From NCBI GenBank assembly GCA_016287245.1, contig JAEEWG010000001.1, forward strand, positions 271,761 to 335,760: a stretch of DNA of 64,000 bases, read 5' to 3'. Shown piece by piece: positions 1 through 7,238 of the stretch. Both the position numbers and the translations under genes were made by a program. Within the stretch, counting starts at the first letter, position 1. Each line of letters opens with the position of its first letter. Source of the stretch: Clostridia bacterium. GTDB taxonomy: Bacteria > Bacillota > Clostridia > Saccharofermentanales > Saccharofermentanaceae. Below the pieces are notes generated by a model, which worked only from the letters and a program-made list of their open reading frames with translations, did not search any database and was not told the origin of the DNA.

Positions 1-245
1 TCATATTTTTCATCGAGGAAGTGGTTCAGTTCTTCATTGTCACAGATGGCTCGGGCAATTCGGGAGTTATAAACAACGGTACTCTCAATCGTGGATACAT
101 ACTTGTTGGCGATGTTTTCCAGTTCAAACATGCGGTTGTTGTACTCCTGCTCATAGATGGACAGGAAAACGATCGCGTCCGTGATGATAAGAGGAATGAT
201 AACGCAGAAAACATACATAATAAGAAACTTATTATGCAGCTTCAT
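1..245 (-). CDS. N-terminus of a membrane sensor, probably a YesM-like histidine kinase (cut by window edge)
   Basis: Only the N-terminal ~81 residues lie in the window; the rest continues past base 1. Seen: a basic start (MKLHNKF), a hydrophobic segment (FLIMYVFCVIIPLIITDAIV) and then an acidic, polar extracytoplasmic-looking stretch with RMFELENIANKYVSTIEST. A short basic N-tail, one membrane helix and a helical sensor region is the layout of the LytS/YesM class of two-component sensor kinases common in Clostridia. The start is uncertain: ATG at 245 is used here, but the frame is open further upstream and a TTG at 281 lies behind an AGAGGAAG sequence. Kinase domains cannot be seen, so a chemoreceptor or other one-helix sensor is possible. 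Confidence 0.55.
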   Translation of the reverse strand, partial: MKLHNKFLIMYVFCVIIPLIITDAIVFLSIYEQEYNNRMFELENIANKYVSTIESTVVYNSRIARAICDNEELNHFLDEKY

Positions 246-322
246 GTTATTGAGAAGTTTGGTCAAAAACTTTCGGATCAAGGCTTCATTACGCTTCCTC
301 TTATAATTCTTTATATTATAAC

Positions 323-373
323 AGAAAAGGACTGACCCCGCACCTTAGAAAAAGTTGCGGGGTCAGCCTTTTA
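323..373 (-). terminator. Intrinsic terminator of the arabinose operon
   Basis: Stem arms 325-342 and 355-372 (CTGACCCCGCA pairs with TGCGGGGTCAG, extended by AAAAGG/CCTTTT) with a 12-base loop. On the minus strand the stem runs into a U-rich stretch. It lies directly after the isomerase gene and before the next minus-strand gene. A TATAAT -10-like box for the downstream sensor gene (315-320 on the minus strand) follows immediately. Confidence 0.85.
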
Positions 374-420
374 CTTACATTCCATTATATGCAAAGCGAT
401 CTGCTCTGCGGTAAGAAGGA

Positions 421-1902
421 TCAGTTGAACGGATTCTCTGTCGGATAGAGAACGCCGGCCGGCTTATTGTAGCCGATTTTGCACGGGCAGATGCCGAGGA
501 GCTTAAATGTCTCGAACATCAGTTTGCCGTAGTGACCGAAAGCAACTGCGCCGTGGTGCGGGAATCTGCCCTGGATGAGAACGTGACGATAGAATCTAGC
601 CATTTCCGGAATAGCGAAGATAGCGATACCACCGAAAGAACGTGTCTTAACATCGAGGATCTCACCTTCAGCGATGTAAGAAACGAGTTCTCCGTCGCTG
701 TTGCACTGCAGACGATAGAATGTGATAGGAGAAGCAGCAATGTCACCCTCAAGAGTACCACGTGTAAAATCCGGATCAGAACCAGCCGGTTCAAGGAGTC
801 TGTGCTGGATGAGCTGATACTTGATGGCACGGTCGGAGCACATCTTGCAGGAAGGTGTATTACCGCAGTGGAAGCCCATGAATGTGTCTGTAAGCTTGTA
901 GTTCTTGAAACCAGCTCTATCCTCATCATAGATGTACTGCGGAACGGAGTTATTGATGTCAAGAAGAGTAATGGCGTCATTGCTGAGGCAGATACCGATA
1001 TACTCGGAAAGTGCGCCGTAGATATCTACTTCGCAGGATACCGGGATACCGCGGGAAGCCAGACGGCTGTTAACGTAGCAAGGCTCGAAACCGAACTGGG
1101 ACGGGAATGCCGGCCAGCACTTATCAGCAAATGCAACATACTTTCTAGCACCCTTATGAGCTTCTGCCCAGTCAAGCAGTGTAAGTTCGAACTGAGCCAT
1201 ACGAGCGCTCATCTCAGGATAGTACTTACCTTCACCCATTTCCTTAGCCATATCTTCGCATACAGCCGGGATACGCGGGTCATTCTCGTGCTCCTTGTAG
1301 GAAACGAGAAGGTCGAGCTCAGAGTTCTCTTCGATCTCAACGCCTAACTCATAGAGGCCCTTGATCGGAGCGTTACAAGCGAAGAAGTCCTGCGGACGAG
1401 GTCCGAATGTGATGATCTTGAGATTCTTAACGCCGATGACTGCACGAGCGATCGGTACGAAATCAGCGATCATAGCAGCGATATCTTCAGCTGTTCCGAC
1501 AGGATATTCAGGAATATATCCGTCAAGATGTCTCATACCGAGGTTGTATGAGCAGTTGAGCATACCACAGTAAGCGTCACCACGGCCATTGACCATGTCT
1601 CCATCGCCTTCTGCTGCTGCCACGAACATGCAAGGACCATCAAAATTCTTCGCGATCAGTGTTTCAGGTGTCTCAGGACCGAAGTTACCGAGGAAAACAA
1701 CTAAAGCGTTGCACTCCGCCTTCTTTACATCTTCCACTGCCTTGAGCATATCGAGCTCATTCTCTACAGTGACCGGGCACTCATAAAGATCACCCTTATA
1801 AGCTGCTTTGATTGAAGATCTTCTCTTCTCAGAGAGAGCAATCGGGAAACAGTCACGAGATACAGCAACGATACCTAATTTGATTTCTGGAATGTTGTTC
1901 AT
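421..1902 (-). CDS. L-fucose/L-arabinose isomerase family protein
   Basis: A 493-residue sugar isomerase of the FucI/AraA superfamily, expected to interconvert an aldose and a ketose in the cytoplasm with a divalent metal. It begins MNNIPEIKLGIVAVSRDCF and has the superfamily's Gly-rich and Cys-rich C-terminal half (FMGFHCGNTPSCKMCSDRA, and HHGAVAFGHYGKL near the end). It is not the classical AraA type. As the last gene of an operon with an arabinofuranosidase, an FGGY kinase and ribulose-5-phosphate 4-epimerase, the likely job is L-arabinose to L-ribulose. An AGGAGG-type site lies just upstream and a strong terminator lies 50 bases downstream. Family is solid; substrate is inferred from context, and L-fucose cannot be excluded. 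Confidence 0.85.
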   Translation of the reverse strand: MNNIPEIKLGIVAVSRDCFPIALSEKRRSSIKAAYKGDLYECPVTVENELDMLKAVEDVKKAECNALVVFLGNFGPETPETLIAKNFDGPCMFVAAAEGDGDMVNGRGDAYCGMLNCSYNLGMRHLDGYIPEYPVGTAEDIAAMIADFVPIARAVIGVKNLKIITFGPRPQDFFACNAPIKGLYELGVEIEENSELDLLVSYKEHENDPRIPAVCEDMAKEMGEGKYYPEMSARMAQFELTLLDWAEAHKGARKYVAFADKCWPAFPSQFGFEPCYVNSRLASRGIPVSCEVDIYGALSEYIGICLSNDAITLLDINNSVPQYIYDEDRAGFKNYKLTDTFMGFHCGNTPSCKMCSDRAIKYQLIQHRLLEPAGSDPDFTRGTLEGDIAASPITFYRLQCNSDGELVSYIAEGEILDVKTRSFGGIAIFAIPEMARFYRHVLIQGRFPHHGAVAFGHYGKLMFETFKLLGICPCKIGYNKPAGVLYPTENPFN

Positions 1903-1943
1903 GTCTTAAATCCTCCTTAATTGGTTATTCCATTATAGCATTT

Positions 1944-2651
1944 TTATTGACCATAATAAGCATTTTTTCCATGTTTTCTGAAATAATGTTTGTCCTGAAG
2001 TTCAGAGGGTGCAGGAAGCACTTCGCGATTGATCAATTCAGTGCGGTAAGCCATCTTCGCGACCTCTTCAAGGACCACTGCATTGTGTACCGCCTCATGC
2101 GCATCTTTGCCCCAGGTGAAAGGTCCGTGGTTCTTGCAAAGAACGCCCGGAACCGCCTCATAGTCGAGGTTTTCCTTTTCAAAAGAATCAGCGATCAGGA
2201 TACCTGTGTTCGTCTCATAATCCTGGTCGATCTCCTCTTTTGTCAGGCAGCGTACACACGGGATCGCACCATAATAGTAATCCGCGTGAGTGGTGCCGTA
2301 ACATGGAATACTTCTTCCACTCTGCGCCCAGGATGTAGCATAGGACGAGTGCGTGTGAACGACACCTCCGATGTTCGGAAATCTCTTGTAAAGAATGAGA
2401 TGTGTCGGCGTGTCGGAAGAAGGCTTATACTTACCTTCCACATGGTTTCCCTCAAGATCCATAACGACCATATCCTCTGCCGTCATCGTCTCATACGGTA
2501 CACCGCTCGGCTTGATTACGAAAAGTCCGGACTCTCTGTCGATGGCACTTACATTTCCCCAGGTGAAAGTGACAAGTCCGTATTTCGGAAGAAGCATATT
2601 CGCTTCAAATACCTGCTGTTTTAATTCTTCTAACATATCCTCTATCCTCAC
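1944..2651 (-). CDS. araD: L-ribulose-5-phosphate 4-epimerase
   Basis: A 235-residue class II aldolase/epimerase converting L-ribulose 5-phosphate to D-xylulose 5-phosphate, the entry into the pentose phosphate pathway. Visible family marks are [15 protein letters not shown] near the N-terminus (sugar-phosphate binding), [11 protein letters not shown], the zinc-binding [25 protein letters not shown], and [10 protein letters not shown] towards the C-terminus. Length matches AraD (about 230). It overlaps the kinase gene upstream by four bases (start codon within the kinase stop), so the two are translationally coupled, and it is followed after 41 bases by the isomerase gene. Confidence 0.95.
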   Translation of the reverse strand: MRIEDMLEELKQQVFEANMLLPKYGLVTFTWGNVSAIDRESGLFVIKPSGVPYETMTAEDMVVMDLEGNHVEGKYKPSSDTPTHLILYKRFPNIGGVVHTHSSYATSWAQSGRSIPCYGTTHADYYYGAIPCVRCLTKEEIDQDYETNTGILIADSFEKENLDYEAVPGVLCKNHGPFTWGKDAHEAVHNAVVLEEVAKMAYRTELINREVLPAPSELQDKHYFRKHGKNAYYGQ

Positions 2652-4240
2652 TTCTGAATGTCGACAGCTGCTTTTTCTACAGCAAGACCATCCACATACT
2701 TTTTCATGAAGGCGTTAAAGCCGTCCATATCCGCCTGATCCGCAAGCAGTTCGGATCCCGAAGAACCTGCGAAGATGCTGTCTTCAAGATATGCGGCAAG
2801 AGTCTGTCCTTCGTTCCTGGCGATCATGTAAAGAGCGAGAAGTGCAATACCCCAGGCACCGCCCTCACCTGCTGTCTCCATGACGCAGACAGGAGAACCG
2901 ATCGCAGCGGAAGCGATGGTCTGACCGGCCTTCGGGGTCTTAAAGAAACCACCGTGGCCATACATCTTCTTAACGGAAACTTTCTCTTCGACAGTCAGAA
3001 TATCCAGGCCGACCTTGAGTGCGGCAAGTGCCGAATAAAGATGCATTCTCATAAAATTGCTGAGCGTAAAGGCATCTTCAGCGGAGCGGAAGAACAAAGG
3101 ACTTCCCTTTGAAAAGCCTGTTACCGGCTCACCGGAAAAATAGTTATAGGAGACAAGACCGCCGCAGTCCTTATCGCCGGAAAGCGCGATGCCATAAAGC
3201 TTTTCGAAAAGCTCTCCTCTGTCGAAATCTTTGCCCATCAGTTTTCCAAACTCATCGAATAGTCTGACCCATGCATTGATCTCGGAAGTGCAGTTGTTGC
3301 AGTGCACCATAGCGACCGGATCACCTGTCGGGGTTGTGACCATATCGATCTCTTTATGAAGATTCTTCATATTCTCTTTGAGAACGATCATGGCAAATAC
3401 AGAAGTGCCTGCAGAGATATTACCGGTCTCTACGAGTACGGAATTGGTAGCGACCATACCGGTACCTGCATCACCTTCCGGCGGGCACATCGGAATACCG
3501 GAAGAAAGATCACCTTCGACATCAAGAAGTTTGGCGCCTTCTTCTGTAAGAGTACCTGCATCTTCTCCTGCAGAAAGGACCTCAGGAAGGATCTCACGGA
3601 TCGTCCACGGGAAGTTCTTTTCGGCGATCATGGAAGAGAATGTATCGAGCATCTTCTCATCATAGGTTCCGGTTTTGGAATCGATCGGGAACATGCCGGA
3701 AGCATCCCCGACGCCGAGCACTTTCTTACCGGAAAGCATGAAATGCACATAGCCGGCAAGTGTCGTGAAATGACGGATCGAAGGCACATGAGCTTCACCG
3801 TTTAAGATCGCCTGATAAAGATGAGAGATGCTCCATCTCTGCGGGATATTAAAGTTCAGCGCTTCCGTGAGCTTATCTGCCGCTTCTTCCGTGATGGTAT
3901 TTCTCCAGGTACGGAAAGGAACGAGGAGCTTATCGTTTTCATCAAACGGGAGATAACCGTGCATCATAGCAGAGAAACCAATGGCACCAAAGGTTTTGAT
4001 GGTCACGCCATACTGATCTTTAACGTTCTTCTTAAGATCCGAGTAGCAGTCAGCAAGACCGTCCCAGATCGCTTTTTCTGAATACGTCCAGATACCATCG
4101 AGAAGCTCATTTTCCCACTCGTGACTTCCAGACGCGATCGGATTGCCTTTCTCATCAACGAGAACAGCCTTGATACGGGTCGAACCGAACTCGATACCCA
4201 GTACACTTTTACCTTGTTCAATTACACTTTTCGGATCCAT
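2648..4240 (-). CDS. FGGY-family carbohydrate kinase, probable ribulokinase
   Basis: A 530-residue sugar kinase that would phosphorylate a ketopentose with ATP. The actin-fold nucleotide loop is [14 protein letters not shown] near the N-terminus; [20 protein letters not shown] and [14 protein letters not shown] follow in FGGY order, and [11 protein letters not shown] with [12 protein letters not shown] form the C-terminal ATP region. The frame stays open upstream to 4330, but ATG at 4240 (MDPKSVIEQ) is preferred because a GAGG site lies just before it and the longer version would overlap the preceding gene. The operon (arabinofuranosidase, AraD, isomerase) points to L-ribulose as substrate. 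It looks different from classical AraB, so xylulose or another ketose remains possible. Confidence 0.85.
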   Translation of the reverse strand: MDPKSVIEQGKSVLGIEFGSTRIKAVLVDEKGNPIASGSHEWENELLDGIWTYSEKAIWDGLADCYSDLKKNVKDQYGVTIKTFGAIGFSAMMHGYLPFDENDKLLVPFRTWRNTITEEAADKLTEALNFNIPQRWSISHLYQAILNGEAHVPSIRHFTTLAGYVHFMLSGKKVLGVGDASGMFPIDSKTGTYDEKMLDTFSSMIAEKNFPWTIREILPEVLSAGEDAGTLTEEGAKLLDVEGDLSSGIPMCPPEGDAGTGMVATNSVLVETGNISAGTSVFAMIVLKENMKNLHKEIDMVTTPTGDPVAMVHCNNCTSEINAWVRLFDEFGKLMGKDFDRGELFEKLYGIALSGDKDCGGLVSYNYFSGEPVTGFSKGSPLFFRSAEDAFTLSNFMRMHLYSALAALKVGLDILTVEEKVSVKKMYGHGGFFKTPKAGQTIASAAIGSPVCVMETAGEGGAWGIALLALYMIARNEGQTLAAYLEDSIFAGSSGSELLADQADMDGFNAFMKKYVDGLAVEKAAVDIQK

Positions 4241-4247
4241 AAGTACC

Positions 4248-4499
4248 TCACCACTTTTTCTCCGGGCATCTGCCCTTTTTGATAGCAGCACGTATCTCCA
4301 CATAGCATCCGCATGAAAGACACGTTCCACTTAATAAGTTATCACAAAGACGGCATTTAGATAACCGCTCCCCGTAAACTTTTTCATCCGCTCGGTCAAT
4401 TTCAGGAAGATCTTCGATCCCTTTCTTCACCAGATCCATTTTTGATGCATCATTCATCTCCGAAAGGAGGCATCTGCGGCATGGTTTTGATATGTCCAT
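4248..4499 (-). CDS. Small cysteine-rich DUF6171-like protein
   Basis: An 83-residue protein with two cysteine clusters: CRRC near the N-terminus and CRLCDNLLSGTCLSCGC in the C-terminal half, plus one Cys close to the end. The pattern suggests a zinc or iron-sulfur site, but no function is known to me; I recognise it as resembling the DUF6171 family of Clostridia. Its start codon overlaps the stop of the arabinofuranosidase gene (TGATG) and the kinase gene starts 7 bases after it, so it is embedded in the arabinose operon and must be co-translated with it. Why a metal-binding small protein sits there is unexplained. Confidence 0.65.
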   Translation of the reverse strand: MDISKPCRRCLLSEMNDASKMDLVKKGIEDLPEIDRADEKVYGERLSKCRLCDNLLSGTCLSCGCYVEIRAAIKKGRCPEKKW

Positions 4500-6010
4500 C
4501 AGAGCTCGACCTCAAGATGCACAACACTGTTTTTCGGGATCGTGAAAACGATTTTATCCTCGTTTTCGACAGACGCTTCAAACGGCTTGATCCGGACGTT
4601 ATCCGGATCATCAAATGTGTTCTTGTCATCCATTTTTCCAGTAAGGATCTCACCCTTTACAACAGAGATCTTATTACCGAGAAGATCCGTTTTGATTTCA
4701 TAGTCTTCTTCCACAGAAAGATTGGCCAGAGTGATGTGATACTTGCCGTCTTTTGACTTGGAAACAGACTCGTGAAGATTCGGGACCTTATACTGTTCTT
4801 CAAGCCCGATCGTCTTGGTGTCGACAAAGCTTTCGATCAGCGTTGCATCCTGATGATATTTATACATATCAAATACGAAGTACGTCGGTGTCTTGACCAT
4901 CTTCTCGCCTTCCGTCAGGATGACAGACTGAAGCACGTTACATAGCTGCGCGATATTCGCCATCTTCACACGGTCGCAGTGCTTATTGAAGATATTGAGA
5001 TTGATCGCCGCCACAAGCGCATCACGGATCGTATTCTGCTGATAAAGGAATCCCGGATTCGTGCCTTCTTCCACATCGTACCAGGTGCCCCATTCGTCAA
5101 CGATCAGACCGATATTGTGATCGGGATCGTATCTGTCGATAATGGCCGAATGCTTCGTGACCAGTTCTTCCATGAAGAGCGTCTTCGAAAGCGTCATGTA
5201 CCACTCTTTTTCATTAAAGACGGACGCAGCGCCCTTCTTCGCCCAGTCGTAAGGAAGCGTATAATAATGCAGTGAGATCCCGTCCATAAAACCATGTGCA
5301 TTGTTCCAGGAGCCGGAAAGCTTATGGCACTGGTTCAGGACAGTCTCTGTCCATTCATAGTCCTGGGCATTCGGACCGCATGCGATCTTATTGATCTTCT
5401 TGTTTGGATCATACTGCTTTACATAGGATTGATACTGACGGAAAAGATTCGCATAGAATTCCGGTACCATGTTGCCGCCACATCCCCAGTTCTCATTTCC
5501 GATACCGAAGTAGTCCACAGTCCAAGGTTCTTCATGTCCGTTTTCCTTACGGAGTTCCGCCATAGGAGATACGCCGTTAAACGTCATGTACTCGACCCAT
5601 TCGCTCATCTCCTGCACCGTTCCGGAACCGACATTGCCGTTGATATACGTCTTACAGCCGATCTGACGGCAAAGTTCCATATATTCGTGCGTACCGAAGC
5701 TGTTGTCTTCGATGACTCCTCCCCAGTTTGTATTGATCATTTTCTTTCGGCTCGATTTTTCACCGATACCATCTTTCCAGTGGTATTCATCCGCAAAACA
5801 ACCGCCCGGCCAGCGAAGGACCGGTACCTTGATCTGCTTTAGAGCTTCAACGACATCATTTCTCATTCCATTAGTATTCGGAATCTCGGAGTTTTCACCT
5901 ACATACACACCACCATAGATGCATCTTCCGAGGTGTTCAGAAAAGTGGCCCTGGATCTCAGGAGCGATGTGTCCCAGTTCTTTTTGTGGATCGATAACAA
6001 GTTTAAACAT
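4499..6010 (-). CDS. abfA: Intracellular alpha-L-arabinofuranosidase, GH51
   Basis: A 503-residue glycoside hydrolase releasing L-arabinose from arabinan or arabinoxylan oligosaccharides. The GH51 acid/base glutamate is in [12 protein letters not shown] and the nucleophile glutamate in [11 protein letters not shown]; the N-terminal [17 protein letters not shown] is also typical. There is no signal peptide, so it acts on imported oligosaccharides. It is the first gene of a five-gene operon that then converts the arabinose to xylulose 5-phosphate. The ribosome site is AAGGAG. The promoter region upstream carries ATTTCACAAA-type repeats shared with the divergent ArsR gene, suggesting joint control. 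Confidence 0.95.
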   Translation of the reverse strand: MFKLVIDPQKELGHIAPEIQGHFSEHLGRCIYGGVYVGENSEIPNTNGMRNDVVEALKQIKVPVLRWPGGCFADEYHWKDGIGEKSSRKKMINTNWGGVIEDNSFGTHEYMELCRQIGCKTYINGNVGSGTVQEMSEWVEYMTFNGVSPMAELRKENGHEEPWTVDYFGIGNENWGCGGNMVPEFYANLFRQYQSYVKQYDPNKKINKIACGPNAQDYEWTETVLNQCHKLSGSWNNAHGFMDGISLHYYTLPYDWAKKGAASVFNEKEWYMTLSKTLFMEELVTKHSAIIDRYDPDHNIGLIVDEWGTWYDVEEGTNPGFLYQQNTIRDALVAAINLNIFNKHCDRVKMANIAQLCNVLQSVILTEGEKMVKTPTYFVFDMYKYHQDATLIESFVDTKTIGLEEQYKVPNLHESVSKSKDGKYHITLANLSVEEDYEIKTDLLGNKISVVKGEILTGKMDDKNTFDDPDNVRIKPFEASVENEDKIVFTIPKNSVVHLEVEL

Positions 6011-6048
6011 AGCGACTCCTTCTTCTTTTTCGGAAACAAACAGACGTT

Positions 6049-6247
6049 TTATTTCACAAAAGACTTAAATATCAAATGTTTCCCTTAATTAAAATTACAT
6101 GAGACAGTATGAAAAATCAATAAGCAATACAAAGAATATAAAGTTTTGAGGGGTGAGACCTAGACTTTCTCATGTTGTGCGAAATATAGTTCTTGCTTAT
6201 GATGAAATAGTGATGAAATATATACATTTCATTTCTTTGTGAAATAA
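6049..6247. promoter_or_regulatory. Divergent control region with candidate ArsR-type operators
   Basis: Three related elements lie between the divergent genes. A perfect 12-base inverted pair, TTATTTCACAAA (6049-6060) and TTTGTGAAATAA (6236-6247), brackets the region. ATGAAAT (6213-6219) and ATTTCAT (6226-6232) form a second dyad with a 6-base spacer, and a further ATGAAAT lies at 6202-6208. All share TGAAAT. The first element sits in the leader of the arabinofuranosidase operon and the second overlaps a plausible -10 of the regulator gene, fitting repression of both by the neighbouring HTH protein. Binding is inferred, not shown. Confidence 0.5.
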
Positions 6248-6266
6248 TTATATCGAGGAAAACCAC

Positions 6267-7238
6267 ATGCTTTGTATTCACTCCCTGCAGGAGGCGTCTG
6301 AAGTATTTAAAGCTCTAAGCGCCGATGCTCGGATCCAGATCATGGAATTGATCTACGAAAACAACAACCTCAGTATGAATGACCTGGCGAATATGGTAGG
6401 TGTTACCAACAGCGCCATTACTCTTCATATCAGTAAACTGGAAAGTGCAGGTCTTGTAACTGTCAAGACGACTTCCGGCAAGCGTGGTATTTCCAAGATC
6501 ATCCAGCCTGTACATGACCGTATCATTATTGATATGTTTGAAAACGCCAAGAGCAATCCTCTTCCCTGTTACGAAGACAGCATCGGCGTCGGTCAGTACA
6601 CCACCTGTGACATTCATCCGACCTGCGGTATCTGCACACCGAAAGAGATCATCGGCGAGCTCGACGATCCCCGTGTATTCTCTTATCCGGAAAGATTCAA
6701 GGCGGGCATCCTTTGGTTCGGCTATGGCTCGATCACTTATAATCTTCCGAACCGTCTGCATGCCGGTCAGAAGATCCGCGAGATCCAGATCTCCTTTGAG
6801 ATCTCCTCGGAATGTCCTTCTTATAATAATGATTATCCTAGTGATATATATTTCTATATAAATGGTACCCTTCTTGGCAGCTGGGTAAGTCCCGGTGATT
6901 TCGGTGACAGAAAGGGCATGATCGCTCCTGCCTGGTGGCCGGCTCCGCTGAATCAGTATGGTCTTTTAAAGACGCTGGTCATCAACCACAAGGGTACGTT
7001 CATCGATGGAACACATCAGATCGGCAAGACGACTCTGAAAGATCTGAATATCGACTACAACTCGACCATCGATCTTACCTTCTCCGTTCCCAAAGATACC
7101 GCCAACTGCGGAGGTATGACTCTTTTCGGAGAAGATTTCGGCGACTACAGCCAGGATATCCAGATGAAGCTCTTCTATGTCAATCAGCGCACAGTTGCCG
7201 GAGAAGAACTTCCCGTCAAGGAGGAACAGGATGCTTAA
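6267..7238 (+). CDS. ArsR-type winged-helix regulator with a large C-terminal domain
   Basis: A 323-residue protein. Residues ~5-85 form an ArsR-like winged helix (EVFKALSADARIQIMELIY, then SMNDLANMVGVTNSAITLHI as the recognition helix-turn-helix, then a wing around KTTSGKRGIS). A short Cys-bearing linker (CDIHPTCGICTP) leads to a ~200-residue beta-rich domain with many aromatic residues (AGILWFGYGSITYNL, PAWWPAPLNQYG). ArsR proteins are normally ~100 residues, so the C-terminal part is a separate module, perhaps a carbohydrate-sensing sandwich. It lies divergent to the arabinose operon and overlaps the esterase-GH43 gene by 8 bases, so it is the likely local regulator of arabinoxylan use. 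Confidence 0.75.
   Translation: MLCIHSLQEASEVFKALSADARIQIMELIYENNNLSMNDLANMVGVTNSAITLHISKLESAGLVTVKTTSGKRGISKIIQPVHDRIIIDMFENAKSNPLPCYEDSIGVGQYTTCDIHPTCGICTPKEIIGELDDPRVFSYPERFKAGILWFGYGSITYNLPNRLHAGQKIREIQISFEISSECPSYNNDYPSDIYFYINGTLLGSWVSPGDFGDRKGMIAPAWWPAPLNQYGLLKTLVINHKGTFIDGTHQIGKTTLKDLNIDYNSTIDLTFSVPKDTANCGGMTLFGEDFGDYSQDIQMKLFYVNQRTVAGEELPVKEEQDA

Noticed and set aside
6011..6266. Small genes in the divergent region
   Set aside because: Only short AT-rich frames without ribosome sites; promoter and repeat content explains the region.
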